From positions 62,001 to 126,000 of the forward strand of contig NZ_VBSN01000038.1 in assembly GCF_006149045.1 (NCBI RefSeq): DNA of 64,000 nucleotides, given 5' to 3'. The position numbers were made by a program, and so were the translations under genes. This document shows, one piece after another, positions 43,406 to 52,888 of the stretch. Positions within the stretch are counted from its first letter, which is position 1; the number at the start of each line of letters is the position of its first letter. The notes below the pieces were generated by a model that saw only the letters and a list, made by a program, of their open reading frames with translations, was not told the DNA's origin and ran no database searches. The DNA comes from Dyadobacter flavalbus. GTDB taxonomy: Bacteria > Bacteroidota > Bacteroidia > Cytophagales > Spirosomataceae.

Positions 43406-46400
43406 TTAAAATCCGACATTCAGTCCGATCGTATAGGATTTGGCATTCGGGTAACTTCCGTAATCCAGACCCAGGTTTCTGTTGCTGTCCGTATTTCCGT
43501 CGGAGGAGTAATTCACTTCCGGATCATAACCTTCATAATTGGTGAATGTCAGAATGTTCTGCGCACTGGCGTAAATCCGCAGTTTGCTGATTTTCAGTTT
43601 GTCGAGAAATGCTTTGGGCAGATTGTAACCGATGGCCAGATTTTTGAGCCGCACATAGCTGCCATCCTGAATCCAGCGCGTGGAAACCCTTCTGGTGCGT
43701 CCGGCCATCGCTTTCGGAATATCGGTATTCGTGTTGGTCGGCGTCCAGCGGTTCAGCGCATCGGTTGTAGCATTGTTGATGCCGGAGAGCAGATTGAGTT
43801 CCATCAAGGTATAACTCAGCATATCATTTCCCTGCGATGCCTGGAAAAAGATACTCAGATCAAGTCCTTTCCAGCTGAAATCATTGTTCATTCCCCACGT
43901 GAATTTCGGATGCGGATTGCCGATAATGGTTCTATCGTCGCTGTTCAGCAGGCCGTCGGGTTCGCCTGTAAGTACGCCCTGTGCATCTTTTTTGCCGTTG
44001 ATATCCCTGAATTTTTCGCCGCCGGCTGCCACTTCAAAGCCGCCGCCGGGAATAAAGCTGTCGCCTTCCTGATAAACGCCGTCATAAATCCAGCCGTAAA
44101 AGCTCCCGACCGGATAACCTTCGCGGAGTACCTGCGTTTGTCCAAGACCAACCATATGGCCCGGAGCGGAGCCGTAAAGTATGTCCGTACCGCCCGGCAG
44201 TTTCAGAACCTTGTTGCGGTTCAGTGCAAAGTTGATGTCCGTATTCCATTTGAAATCACCAACCAGATTCCGGGTATTCAGCGTAATTTCCAATCCTTTG
44301 TTTTCAACCGATCCGATATTTTGCAGTTGATTGGTGTAACCGGAGTATTGCGGCAGCTGAACGCTGAAAAGCAGGTCTTTTGTAACTCTGCGGTAATAAT
44401 CGACCATCAGATTCAGTCGGTTGTTCAGCAGGCTGATGTCCGTTCCCACGTCGAACTGCCGGGTTGTTTCCCATGTTAAATCATTGTTGGCAACCGTTGT
44501 CGGGCGTACGGCATTAACCGGAACGCCGTTGATGATGGTGTAAACATTCGAAAACCGGGACATGGTCTGGTAGGGCTCAATAGCCTGGTTTCCGGTAAGA
44601 CCGTAACTTACACGCCATTTCCACTGACTGATCGCCGACATGTTCTGCATGAAAGGTTCACTGGACATTTTCCATGCAAATGCACCTGAAGGGAACGTTG
44701 CCCATTTTTTGTTCTTGCTGAAATTGGAAGATCCGTCCTGCCGGATGTTGGCTGTAAAAAGATACCGGTCAAGCAGCGAATAGGTCAGTCTGGCATAATA
44801 GGAGGCAAGCTGCCATTCGGTTAAGCCGGAATTAGGGCTCTGCCATACGGAAGAGCCACCCAGGTTCCAGTAGGAAACGGCATCGGTTATGAAAGACTGT
44901 CCGGAACCGCCCCAGTTCTCACTGGAAGATGTCTGATAAGAATAGCCGGCCATCACCGAAAAATCATGTACGGTGCCGATTTTCTTGCTGTAAGTAAGGT
45001 AATTTTCATTCAGGAGCAAGGTGCTTTTGGAGCCATTCACGGATGCAGCGCCGCCCACATTGCGGCCATCGTTGAGCGTAGTAGGAGTGAAGCTTCCTGC
45101 ACGGCCGCTGTTGGTGGTGGCACCCAATGTAATCCTGAATTTCAGATCTTTGAAAATGTCATACTCGGCATACAGATTTCCCTGGATCCGGTCATTGATG
45201 GATTCGTTCTGAAGCTGCGTGGCAATGGCGTACGGATTATCTATCGGGTCGTTTAGTCTTGCCACCGTAAACCGGCCGAGCGCATTGCGTATCGGCTGAT
45301 CCGGCTCGAATTTGAAAGCCGAAGAAATAACGCCCGGAGTAAGTCCGCCGGATTGTTCCTGGGTTCGGGACTGTTCTCTTGAAACACGCTGAGCAAACAG
45401 GTTCATGCCCATTTTAAGCCTTTTGGCCAGCTGGATGTCAATGTTGCTGGTGACGGAAAAACGATTGTAGCCGGAATTCAGGATAATGCCTTTCTGGTCA
45501 TAATAAGCGCCTGAAACATAATACTTAACGGCATCGCTGCCGCCGGCGACGGAGAGCTGATGATTCTGGATACCGCCTCTTCTGAAAACTTCTTCCTGCC
45601 AGTCGGTATCACCGCCTGCCGAAACGATTTCGGGCCGCACTTCCTTGATGTAATCCAGAAACTGCGAGGCATTCAGGAGTTTAAGCCTGTTGATTTCGTT
45701 TTGGGTGGAAAAAGACGTGTTGAATTCAATTCTCGGTTTTCCCGACTGGCCCTTTTTGGTTGTTACCATAATTACGCCGTTTGCTCCTCTGGAACCGTAA
45801 ATGGCTGTGGCCGAGGCATCTTTAAGGATTTCAATAGACGCAATATCTTCCGGAGGCGGTAAAGCGCCGCCCACAAAGCCATCGACAACATAAATCGGGT
45901 CACTGCTGGCGTTGATGGAAGTACCGCCACGGATTCTCACTTTGAATGCCGAGCCGGGTTCCCCGTTATTGGCCTGAATCTGAACGCCTGCCGCACGGCC
46001 CTGCAATGCCTGAACCGTTCCAAGCGCGGGATAGGCCGTAAGTTCTTCGGCTTTTACGGAAGAAACCGAACCGGTAACATCGCTTTTCTTGACCGTTCCG
46101 TAGCCGACAACCAACACTTCTTCCAGTGATTTCTGGTCAGTTTTCAAGGCAACGTCAATTTCGGTACGGTTGCCGACTTTGATTTCCTGCGGTTCATAAC
46201 CTACAAAGCTGAAAACCAATACGGTATTGACATCCGGAATGGCGATGGAATAATTTCCGCCGGCATCCGTTGAAGTTCCGGTCTGCGTGCCTTTCACCAG
46301 AATATTGACGCCGGGCAGCGGTTCCTTGCTTTCTGCATCATAAATTTTTCCTCTTACGGTAATTTCGGTCAAGGTCGAAAGTACAGGTTTAAGCGAAACT

Positions 46401-46789
46401 TCTGCGCGGGCTTCCGGAACTGCAGGCGGCGACGGCTTGATCACAATGTTCTTTCCCGAAACTTCATAAACAAGGCCGAGCGGAACAAGAAAATCATTCA
46501 GTACTTTGGATAATTCCTCGTTTGTACGCTGAATGGAAACCTTCCGGCCCGATCCGATGAGTTTGGAACTGAATACAAACCGTACGCCCGATTGCTTTTC
46601 GATTTGTCCGAGTACTTTTTTAATCTCCTGATCCTGTGCATTCAGGCTGACTCTTTTATTCAGTATTTCCTGTGCAAAAACACCAACGGCACTCGCCGGT
46701 GCTGCGAGCCATACTGCCATGACAAGCATGATCATCATCACACGCCTGAGCATCAACAAATGAGGTTTGAACTGTACTTGTACATTCAT
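43406..46789 (-). CDS. SusC/RagA TonB-linked outer membrane protein with N-terminal STN domain
   Basis: 1127 residues. After the signal peptide comes a secretin/TonB short N-terminal (STN) domain (about 45-118, KRVSLNAQDQEIKKVLGQIEKQSG), which in this family contacts the FecR anti-sigma factor. A CarboxypepD-reg-like domain (about 140-225) and the plug (EEVLVVGYGTVKKSDVTGSV) and barrel follow. FecR lies 60 bp upstream and the ECF sigma gene upstream of that, so this is a signal-transducing nutrient importer. Ligand unknown; the convergent GH95-like enzyme points to a fucosylated or galactosylated glycan. Confidence 0.96.
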   Translation of the reverse strand: MNVQVQFKPHLLMLRRVMMIMLVMAVWLAAPASAVGVFAQEILNKRVSLNAQDQEIKKVLGQIEKQSGVRFVFSSKLIGSGRKVSIQRTNEELSKVLNDFLVPLGLVYEVSGKNIVIKPSPPAVPEARAEVSLKPVLSTLTEITVRGKIYDAESKEPLPGVNILVKGTQTGTSTDAGGNYSIAIPDVNTVLVFSFVGYEPQEIKVGNRTEIDVALKTDQKSLEEVLVVGYGTVKKSDVTGSVSSVKAEELTAYPALGTVQALQGRAAGVQIQANNGEPGSAFKVRIRGGTSINASSDPIYVVDGFVGGALPPPEDIASIEILKDASATAIYGSRGANGVIMVTTKKGQSGKPRIEFNTSFSTQNEINRLKLLNASQFLDYIKEVRPEIVSAGGDTDWQEEVFRRGGIQNHQLSVAGGSDAVKYYVSGAYYDQKGIILNSGYNRFSVTSNIDIQLAKRLKMGMNLFAQRVSREQSRTQEQSGGLTPGVISSAFKFEPDQPIRNALGRFTVARLNDPIDNPYAIATQLQNESINDRIQGNLYAEYDIFKDLKFRITLGATTNSGRAGSFTPTTLNDGRNVGGAASVNGSKSTLLLNENYLTYSKKIGTVHDFSVMAGYSYQTSSSENWGGSGQSFITDAVSYWNLGGSSVWQSPNSGLTEWQLASYYARLTYSLLDRYLFTANIRQDGSSNFSKNKKWATFPSGAFAWKMSSEPFMQNMSAISQWKWRVSYGLTGNQAIEPYQTMSRFSNVYTIINGVPVNAVRPTTVANNDLTWETTRQFDVGTDISLLNNRLNLMVDYYRRVTKDLLFSVQLPQYSGYTNQLQNIGSVENKGLEITLNTRNLVGDFKWNTDINFALNRNKVLKLPGGTDILYGSAPGHMVGLGQTQVLREGYPVGSFYGWIYDGVYQEGDSFIPGGGFEVAAGGEKFRDINGKKDAQGVLTGEPDGLLNSDDRTIIGNPHPKFTWGMNNDFSWKGLDLSIFFQASQGNDMLSYTLMELNLLSGINNATTDALNRWTPTNTNTDIPKAMAGRTRRVSTRWIQDGSYVRLKNLAIGYNLPKAFLDKLKISKLRIYASAQNILTFTNYEGYDPEVNYSSDGNTDSNRNLGLDYGSYPNAKSYTIGLNVGF

Positions 46790-46849
46790 AGTCTGTAGTC
46801 GTTTTTGTTTAGTTAAATAGATTTAGGTAAAGTTTTTAAAAGTTCATTT

Positions 46850-47962
46850 TCAGGGATTTGCTGCCTGTCCGCAACCATTTCCTTTGATAATGATGCTGGC
46901 ATCCGTTCGTTCATAGGTGGCATTGATCGCTTTACAGACAAGATCCAGCTTTTCATACAGCGGCAAATCCGTCAGACGTGCTGTAACCGGACAATCGTTC
47001 ATCATTTCGGAATCATATCTGCTGTCGATTCCATAGGCCCGGCGAAGCGCTGCGAAAACTTCCGAAGCCGGCACGTCATCAAATTCAAAATTGTAGTTGA
47101 CAGTGCCGTCTGCAATAATCTGCGGGCTGGAAACCAGGCTCTTGATCATTTTTACAGATTCCCTCGAAACCACAATCTGCTGATTGGGTTCAATCACGAC
47201 GCCCGTCAATTCTTTTGATCGCTGCTTATGAGTCATTTCAGCGTCCCGGCGGGTGAAAACGGCTACCTTTCCGGTCCTGACCGATACGGAAACCTGCTTT
47301 TCGCCAGAGTAGGAGCGTACTGAAAAGCTGGTTCCCAGCACTTTGGTGACCACTTCATTGGCATATACAAAAAAAGGTCTGGAAGAATCTCTTGTAATAT
47401 CAAAGAAAGCTTCTCCGGAAAGGTAAACTTCGCGTGTCAGCCTGCTTTTTGCAGGAAAGCTGATTCTTCCGCCGGGGCTAAGTTTTACTGTACTGCCATC
47501 CGGAAGTCTGATCAGCAGTGGATTACGGGTATGATTGATTTTTTCAACAAGCTGTTCTTCAGCATGGGCAACAAGCTGTTTGTAATCCACCTGCCGCTGC
47601 TGATTTCTTGTCCATAGAATCCAGCCCAATCCGGCCAGCAGCATAATAACGGCCGCCGACCGCAGCCAGATTTTTGAAAAATAGGAAACAGGCTGATGTA
47701 AAATCTCTTCTGCGCTGCTATCCATTTTACTGACAATGCCGCTGATTGCCAGCTTTTTTTCCGTTTCGTCCAAGGGAATACTTACAGGTGCAACGGCTTT
47801 CACGATTCCTGCGGCACGAAGTACCAGTTCCGTTTTATCCGGATTGTTTTCCAGCCATAAATGCCAGCTTTCTTCCGTTTCACGTGTCGGATGAAGAACC
47901 CACTTACGGAAATATGCATCCCAAATAAAATCTTCAAGCTTGAAGTTATTGTACTGATCCAT
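46850..47962 (-). CDS. FecR family anti-sigma factor
   Basis: 370 residues. A cytosolic N-terminal helical part with W-rich ESWHLWLENNPD, one membrane helix (about 90-107, AAVIMLLAGLGWILW), the periplasmic FecR domain (RLPDGSTVKLSPGGRISFPA onward, about 145-245), and a C-terminal DUF4974-type STN-like domain (EFDDVPASEVFAALRRAYG). It relays ligand occupancy from the STN-bearing SusC to the ECF sigma factor encoded 96 bp upstream. Complete in all parts. Confidence 0.95.
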   Translation of the reverse strand: MDQYNNFKLEDFIWDAYFRKWVLHPTRETEESWHLWLENNPDKTELVLRAAGIVKAVAPVSIPLDETEKKLAISGIVSKMDSSAEEILHQPVSYFSKIWLRSAAVIMLLAGLGWILWTRNQQRQVDYKQLVAHAEEQLVEKINHTRNPLLIRLPDGSTVKLSPGGRISFPAKSRLTREVYLSGEAFFDITRDSSRPFFVYANEVVTKVLGTSFSVRSYSGEKQVSVSVRTGKVAVFTRRDAEMTHKQRSKELTGVVIEPNQQIVVSRESVKMIKSLVSSPQIIADGTVNYNFEFDDVPASEVFAALRRAYGIDSRYDSEMMNDCPVTARLTDLPLYEKLDLVCKAINATYERTDASIIIKGNGCGQAANP

Positions 47963-48058
47963 TTGAAAATATTATCTTTCAAATAGCATTAGACACAGGT
48001 CTTGGTTTGATACTGTATTTTTATTTCTTTTTTTTAATTGTTTTTCAGATCAGCCGGT

Positions 48059-48667
48059 TTATTCGAATCCGGGCAGATAAAGAAGGCTTACAATTATTTT
48101 CCAGTGTATTTTGATAGTCCTGAAAGCGGATTGAAGTAAATTGGATACAGATTGTGGATGAATATCCATGATGTCCGCGATTTGATCACGTTCCAAATCG
48201 TTGAAAAACCGCAGGAAAATGGCTTCCTGCTGCCTTTTGGGCAATTCGTTTAACAGGAAAGTAATGCGTTCTGCAAGCTGCTGGTCCTGTTCGGACTGGA
48301 TAAAGAGATGTTCCGCACTACATTCCACGTTGAAGTCCGATATGGATTTTTCAAAATTTTCCGTAGTTTGAAAACGGCTTTGCTGCGCGACACGGTGTAT
48401 GCGGCGGCGGAGAGAGGCAAGTAAATACGCGCGTGGCGGAATATGTTGATTCAGTACCTTGCGCTTTTCCCAGATTTCCAGAAAAACATCCTGAATGCAG
48501 TCTTTCAGCATTTCACGATCCGAACTGAACCGGCATCCATATTGAAAAAGCAGGTTGTAGGTTTTATTAATAAGCTGCTCGTAACAAGCGGCATTTCCTT
48601 CCAGCATGTTGCGCCAGAGGTTCATTTCATCTTCTTCCTGTTGACAGTTTGCTTTTAGGATTTTCAT
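48059..48667 (-). CDS. RNA polymerase ECF sigma-70 factor, Bacteroidetes FecI-like family
   Basis: 202 residues. Region 2 (about 27-95: YEQLINKTYNLLFQYGCRFSSDREMLKDCIQDVFLEIWEKR) and region 4 (about 135-190: LPKRQQEAIFLRFFNDLERDQIADIMDIHPQSVSNLLQSA) are both intact. It leads the FecR-SusC-SusD unit and presumably directs transcription of the latter two when the surface receptor is occupied. Confidence 0.95.
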   Translation of the reverse strand: MKILKANCQQEEDEMNLWRNMLEGNAACYEQLINKTYNLLFQYGCRFSSDREMLKDCIQDVFLEIWEKRKVLNQHIPPRAYLLASLRRRIHRVAQQSRFQTTENFEKSISDFNVECSAEHLFIQSEQDQQLAERITFLLNELPKRQQEAIFLRFFNDLERDQIADIMDIHPQSVSNLLQSAFRTIKIHWKIIVSLLYLPGFE

Positions 48668-48843
48668 GGAACCCTTTCTACAATCGGGAAAGCTGAGTAT
48701 CTGCTGATTATTCTTGAAAGACCTGCTTTTTACAAATGTATAAAACTATTAACGTTATAGTTTTCTGATAAATAATTATAAAAATATTTCAGTATTATCT
48801 GAATGGGATTTGAAATAAACTGTATTCCATGGCTATAAAACAG

Positions 48844-48877
48844 AAAACCTCCGCACTGAAGCCAGTGCGGAGGTTTT
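48844..48877. terminator. Perfect 15-bp terminator hairpin
   Basis: AAAACCTCCGCACTG (48844-48858) pairs perfectly with CAGTGCGGAGGTTTT (48863-48877) over a 4-base loop AAGC. It lies 30 bp past the stop of the minus-strand PorT-like gene, where the A-run arm reads as the T tract. Confidence 0.9.
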
Positions 48878-48906
48878 TACAGGTATTTACTGGGCTGGTT
48901 TTCTGC

Positions 48907-50457
48907 TTATAGCTTGAACCCAAGTGTAGCACGCAGCACGTTGTTTTTGATATCATTCTGCTTGAACAACGGGCTCATTCCCCATTCGTGAGAAAAATCG
49001 AGTGTTATGAATCCAAATTCAAGGCCAAGTCCGGCATTCAGACCATACGAATAATCTTCGATGTTGTTTTTGGAAAATTGTGCCTGGTTGTTATCGTCTA
49101 CATCCAGCACATAAGTTCCCACAATACCGCCTTTGATGTTGGCTTTAAAGAAACCTTTATTTGCTTTGGTAAGATAAAGACCGATCATCACCGGAACTTT
49201 CAGAGAATGAATTCTAGGGCCGTCCAGCAAAGGCGCACTTGAAATGCTGTCTTCGCTGGTTACACGCAATGATGAGCTGAAATAATGCGCACCCGGCTGA
49301 ATAAAGAAACGCTTCATATGGATTCTGAAATCAAGTCCTGCGTTCCAGCCTGTGCGTCCGTCAGCAGTGCCTTCCTTGAAATCCGCATTGAAATTAGATG
49401 CATGCACACCAACCATCGGAATCACCCACATTCCTGAGTTACGCGCATTCACTTCGCCAAAACGTTCCTTAAAAGTCAGTCTCTCACCCGGTCTGGATTG
49501 AATATACTGAGTTTGTTCTGTGTTCTGCGGCAGATTGTTCTGACCGGAATATGCATTGCCACGTCTCTGGTTCTGCCATGCTTTAAAGGCTTCATAATCA
49601 TCCATATTGTTGTTGCCGTACTGCTGCATCTGCTGACCGGAGCCGCCTGCTGTTCTGGATTTGTCATAATCCGACGGAACAATGATGTTATTGATGATGA
49701 TTGATGGCTGGCCGGCTTGCTGAGGATAATTCTTGTAAGTCGATTCCAGCACTTTCTGAGCAATTTCATTGGCGTTGGCATTGCTGTTTCCGCCATCAAC
49801 GGGAACGTTGCGCTGAATAACCTGCTGATTATTCGGATATTGCTGGGCAGGAGCGGGGTTGCTGTAAGCTGGTGCCTGATTGGAACCACCGGACTGATTG
49901 TATCCGGCAGACTGGTTAGAGCCATTTCCCTGAAACATTCCGCCAGACTGATTTGATCCGTTTGCCTGACCGGAATAGGTAGTGCCGGAAGCCTGCGATG
50001 AAGAAGTTACACCCATTGCCGGTGCAATTCCTGATTTAGATTCTTCTTCGGCAATTTCTTTTCTCAGAGATTCAATTTTCTTGTTGATGTCGTCAACATC
50101 TTCGGCTGCTTTTCTGGCATTTTTAGCACTTTTTTCAGCCTGCTTTGCCGATTTGTTTGCCTGATTTGCAAGATCTTTATTCTGTGCATCATTTCTTAAT
50201 CTGTTTGCCAGATCTTCGTTTTCACCGGCCGCTTTTTGAGCTTCCTGTGCAGCTTCATTTGCTTTGTTGGTTTTTTCTGTTAGCTCGTTTTCGAGTTTGG
50301 CAAGTTCAATTCTTTTCTCATTTAATTTCTTGCTGATTTCAATCGCTTCCTTTTGCTGGTTCAGCATGTTGATTGAATCTTTGGAAACACCTTGTGCAGA
50401 AGCGGAAATTGCCATTAACATTATTCCATAAGTATATAGAACAGTATGCATTTTCAT
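48907..50457 (-). CDS. PorT-like outer membrane beta-barrel protein with coiled coil and Gly/Asn/Gln-rich linker
   Basis: I use ATG 50457 (MKMHTVLYTYGIMLMAISASAQ, a signal peptide); ATG 50490 would add 11 residues. Mature parts in order: a long coiled coil rich in K/E/A/N (about 30-145), a low-complexity linker with repeated GSNQSGG-like units and Q/N runs (about 150-330), and a C-terminal beta-barrel of the PorT/OmpA-like type from about 355 (WVIPMVGVHASNFNADF to the terminal ATLGFKL, ending in an aromatic-rich strand pattern). The long coiled-coil plus linker ahead of the barrel is unusual. It may span the periplasm or touch peptidoglycan. Exact role unknown. Confidence 0.85.
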   Translation of the reverse strand: MKMHTVLYTYGIMLMAISASAQGVSKDSINMLNQQKEAIEISKKLNEKRIELAKLENELTEKTNKANEAAQEAQKAAGENEDLANRLRNDAQNKDLANQANKSAKQAEKSAKNARKAAEDVDDINKKIESLRKEIAEEESKSGIAPAMGVTSSSQASGTTYSGQANGSNQSGGMFQGNGSNQSAGYNQSGGSNQAPAYSNPAPAQQYPNNQQVIQRNVPVDGGNSNANANEIAQKVLESTYKNYPQQAGQPSIIINNIIVPSDYDKSRTAGGSGQQMQQYGNNNMDDYEAFKAWQNQRRGNAYSGQNNLPQNTEQTQYIQSRPGERLTFKERFGEVNARNSGMWVIPMVGVHASNFNADFKEGTADGRTGWNAGLDFRIHMKRFFIQPGAHYFSSSLRVTSEDSISSAPLLDGPRIHSLKVPVMIGLYLTKANKGFFKANIKGGIVGTYVLDVDDNNQAQFSKNNIEDYSYGLNAGLGLEFGFITLDFSHEWGMSPLFKQNDIKNNVLRATLGFKL

Positions 50458-50671
50458 AATAATATATTTTGGTAAAGTAATTCTTATCATTCATAAAGAA
50501 TTATGCCTGTAACCAAAATGCATGATCAAGCAGCCTGCCATTTATCAGATTGTGGATTGTAGTCGCATTGATAATTTTTATTAAGAATACAGTGAAATAA
50601 ATTTATGAGCTCGTTTGGAATGACGAAATGGGAAATAAAAAATGAGTTTAAAAAAAGAATGGCCGCAAATA

Positions 50672-50712
50672 AAAATCCGGTAACATTTAAATGAATAACG
50701 TTACCGGATTTT
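50672..50712. terminator. Perfect 13-bp terminator hairpin
   Basis: AAAATCCGGTAAC (50672-50684) pairs with GTTACCGGATTTT (50700-50712) over a 15-base loop. It is about 60 bp past the stop of the minus-strand SRPBCC gene and likely ends that transcript. The rest of the 50458-50770 gap is AT-rich without a gene. Confidence 0.8.
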
Positions 50713-50770
50713 AATATTTTGCCAGATATCAATTTCTGTATGGAATGCAGATAGTGAATTAAAAATAAAA

Positions 50771-51310
50771 TTAACCTCCGCCTACTTTTACCTGTTCAGG
50801 AGCTTCATTGTATCCGCCCGATCGGTCATTCATCTGATCAGCACTGCGCAGATTGTCATTGGCAGGTGCATTTGATCCAAGATGTTGTTTGAGACTTTCC
50901 AGACCATTTTCCCAGCCTTCCTGATGTGGTTTGATGGCGTCCGGTCCTGAAAAACCTTCTTGTAAAATATGCAGAACACTGCCGTTTTCCTTGCCTTCAA
51001 ATGAAATAGTCAGCGTGTAGGAAGCTTCTTCATTTTGCTCGGTCAAATTCCAGTTCCAGGAATAAACCAGTTTTTCATTCGGTTTAACTTCCTTGTAATT
51101 TCCTGAAATGATCAAGCCTGCTTCCTGAAATTCATAAGTAACTTCGCCGCCTTCCCGAAGGTCATTTTTAACATCTTTCAATGAATTTCCACTTGGATGC
51201 CACCATTGTTTCAGTTGCTCCGGTTCGGTCCAGGCCTGAAAAAGGCTATTTACATCCGCTTCAAATTCCTTGCTTATCTGAATCGTATTTGCGTTTTGAT
51301 CCGTATCCAT
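50771..51310 (-). CDS. SRPBCC/AHSA1-type domain protein
   Basis: 179 residues. An AHSA1-like START-superfamily fold is shown by IQISKEFEADVNSLFQAWTEPEQLKQWW, GEVTYEFQEAG, and the closing GFSGPDAIKPHQEGWENGLESLKQHL. A polar tail of about 35 residues follows (NDNLRSADQMNDRSGGYNE). Members bind hydrophobic ligands or stabilise Hsp90-like chaperones. Nothing nearby fixes a role. No signal peptide. Confidence 0.88.
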   Translation of the reverse strand: MDTDQNANTIQISKEFEADVNSLFQAWTEPEQLKQWWHPSGNSLKDVKNDLREGGEVTYEFQEAGLIISGNYKEVKPNEKLVYSWNWNLTEQNEEASYTLTISFEGKENGSVLHILQEGFSGPDAIKPHQEGWENGLESLKQHLGSNAPANDNLRSADQMNDRSGGYNEAPEQVKVGGG

Positions 51311-51699
51311 TTTTATGATTATTATATTTTATTTTTCCCATCTGCACCCAGTCTGATTTTCAGCTGAGCAGAAGACAATCAGGAAACTATAATAATTGTA
51401 CCGAAGGCAATTCAGTGAAAAAAATGGACAATTTATTTGATAAAAGATGAGATGTAGTTGTGGATAGCACATAGTAAAAAAAGTCAATCCGTGCTGTATG
51501 CAGAACTGGACTGACTTTTTTGATTATGTTAAAAAAATTCCGGCACGTGCCGCTGAAAGGAGAAATGCACGGTTCTGAGCCGTTAGGCCCGTTTATTCTC
51601 CTGATTTTACCATGGGTGAAAAGGCCGCGCTGTTCATATTTGTTTACTGCCAGCGGATAATTGCAGCACCAAACAAAACAATTAAATTCTTTTCAGAAA
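51311..51699. other. Intergenic region with hairpins
   Basis: About 390 bases. It holds the hairpin at 51477-51521 and a perfect 12-bp palindrome CGGCACGTGCCG at 51541-51552. No gene is seen; the short plus-strand frame at 51612 has no coding features. Confidence 0.45.
51477..51521. terminator. Terminator-like hairpin
   Basis: AAAAAAGTCAATCC pairs with GGACTGACTTTTTT (one mismatch) around a 17-base loop, with A and T tracts at both ends. It could end the minus-strand gene at 51700. Confidence 0.65.
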
Positions 51700-52059
51700 T
51701 TATCCATGGTAATCGGCCTGCGGCATGGCGTACTCCACTTCTGCTTTCACTTTTTCAAATAAGAGAAATATTCTGTTTGCTACTGCAACACATTCCTGTG
51801 GCGACATCTGGTCAATTGTATTTGCAACGGCATTCTGGATAATTCTTCCGCTTTCATCTTTTTTTGGGCCTTTGTGCTTTACAATGTTACAGATGCTTTC
51901 CCATTCAGGATATAAATTATCGGAAAAATATCGTGATGGAATAAGTTGAAAATAACCCGCCTGTGCTTTCAGATGCTGTTTGGATAACAGAACGTTTGTC
52001 GTCAGACTTTCAACAAGTTTCGAAAGTTCAATGTAAACGAAAATGTTTGACTTTTTCAT
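51700..52059 (-). CDS. Hypothetical protein, helical
   Basis: 119 residues with a balanced, soluble composition and no signal peptide. Predicted mostly helical: KSNIFVYIELSKLVESLTTNV at the start and ECVAVANRIFLLFEKVKAEVEY at the end, joined by a polar middle with KHKGPKKDESGR. I do not recognise a family. ATG start and a downstream terminator-like hairpin support a real gene. Confidence 0.6.
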   Translation of the reverse strand: MKKSNIFVYIELSKLVESLTTNVLLSKQHLKAQAGYFQLIPSRYFSDNLYPEWESICNIVKHKGPKKDESGRIIQNAVANTIDQMSPQECVAVANRIFLLFEKVKAEVEYAMPQADYHG

Positions 52060-52888
52060 GATTTTGGTAGTATTATAATTATCTCGGTTGTTTCATTAAG
52101 AAAGTTCAGAACAAAAACAGGCACAATGCAATGATGCTGGATTGTTCTGATTTACATCATTTGCTTAGTCAGTTAATCCTGACAAATACAAATAAATGTA
52201 TCAGGGAAAACGGTAAAATCGTAATTTAAATCAGCTTGAATAAATTCCACATTGTATTTGGTACTATATACAACATTTATAACATATTAATTCATTACAG
52301 GGAAGATAGCAGCGGGTTTCAATTTATCCGGTTTGGTATTATCTACTTAAAATAATTCAATATACACGATAAATCAATGAATGCCAAAATATGCAAAAAC
52401 AAAATACCGGATGATGTCCATTTCTGGGAAATAAACAATTAATTAAAAAATGAATTACACAAATGAAGCTTAACTCAATTCCATATACGTTGTAGAAATA
52501 TAACTAACATTTGTTCATCTAGTTTTATCCTTTTATAGTAATGTGTTTACAGATAAATTCAGTAGATTTCAATAATTCTGATCACAAATTGTAGGTTAAT
52601 GCAGACCGTAATACCTTAAAAGCTGGTTTATCCGAAATGATATTCCAGCCAAAAGTAAGTTACATTCTTATTTCAATTTGAACGGTTCACTGATGGGAAT
52701 GGAAACTCGCCACTTTTCTGTAATGTAAAAAAGCGGCAATGAAAATCTTGCTAATAAATTTTAACAGGTTTCCGGACACCTTTGTGCACGTTGAACTGCA
52801 CCTTCTGAACCGGGATAAAAGTTATTATTCTTACGGTCCATTACATATTATGAAAGCATCAATTTATACAAAAAGCGGAATCGATGCT
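52060..52888. other. AT-rich intergenic region
   Basis: About 830 bases, strongly AT-rich in the left half. One copy of a 15-bp direct repeat (GTTAATGCAGACCGT, 52595-52609) lies here; the other is at 53880-53894, beyond the response-regulator gene. A 57-codon frame from 52740 to 52911 exists but overlaps the end of that gene and is not called. Confidence 0.45.

Noticed and set aside
43238..44479. 413-codon plus-strand frame
   Set aside because: Fully antisense to the SusC and SusD genes; the encoded sequence is low in acidic residues and has no domain.
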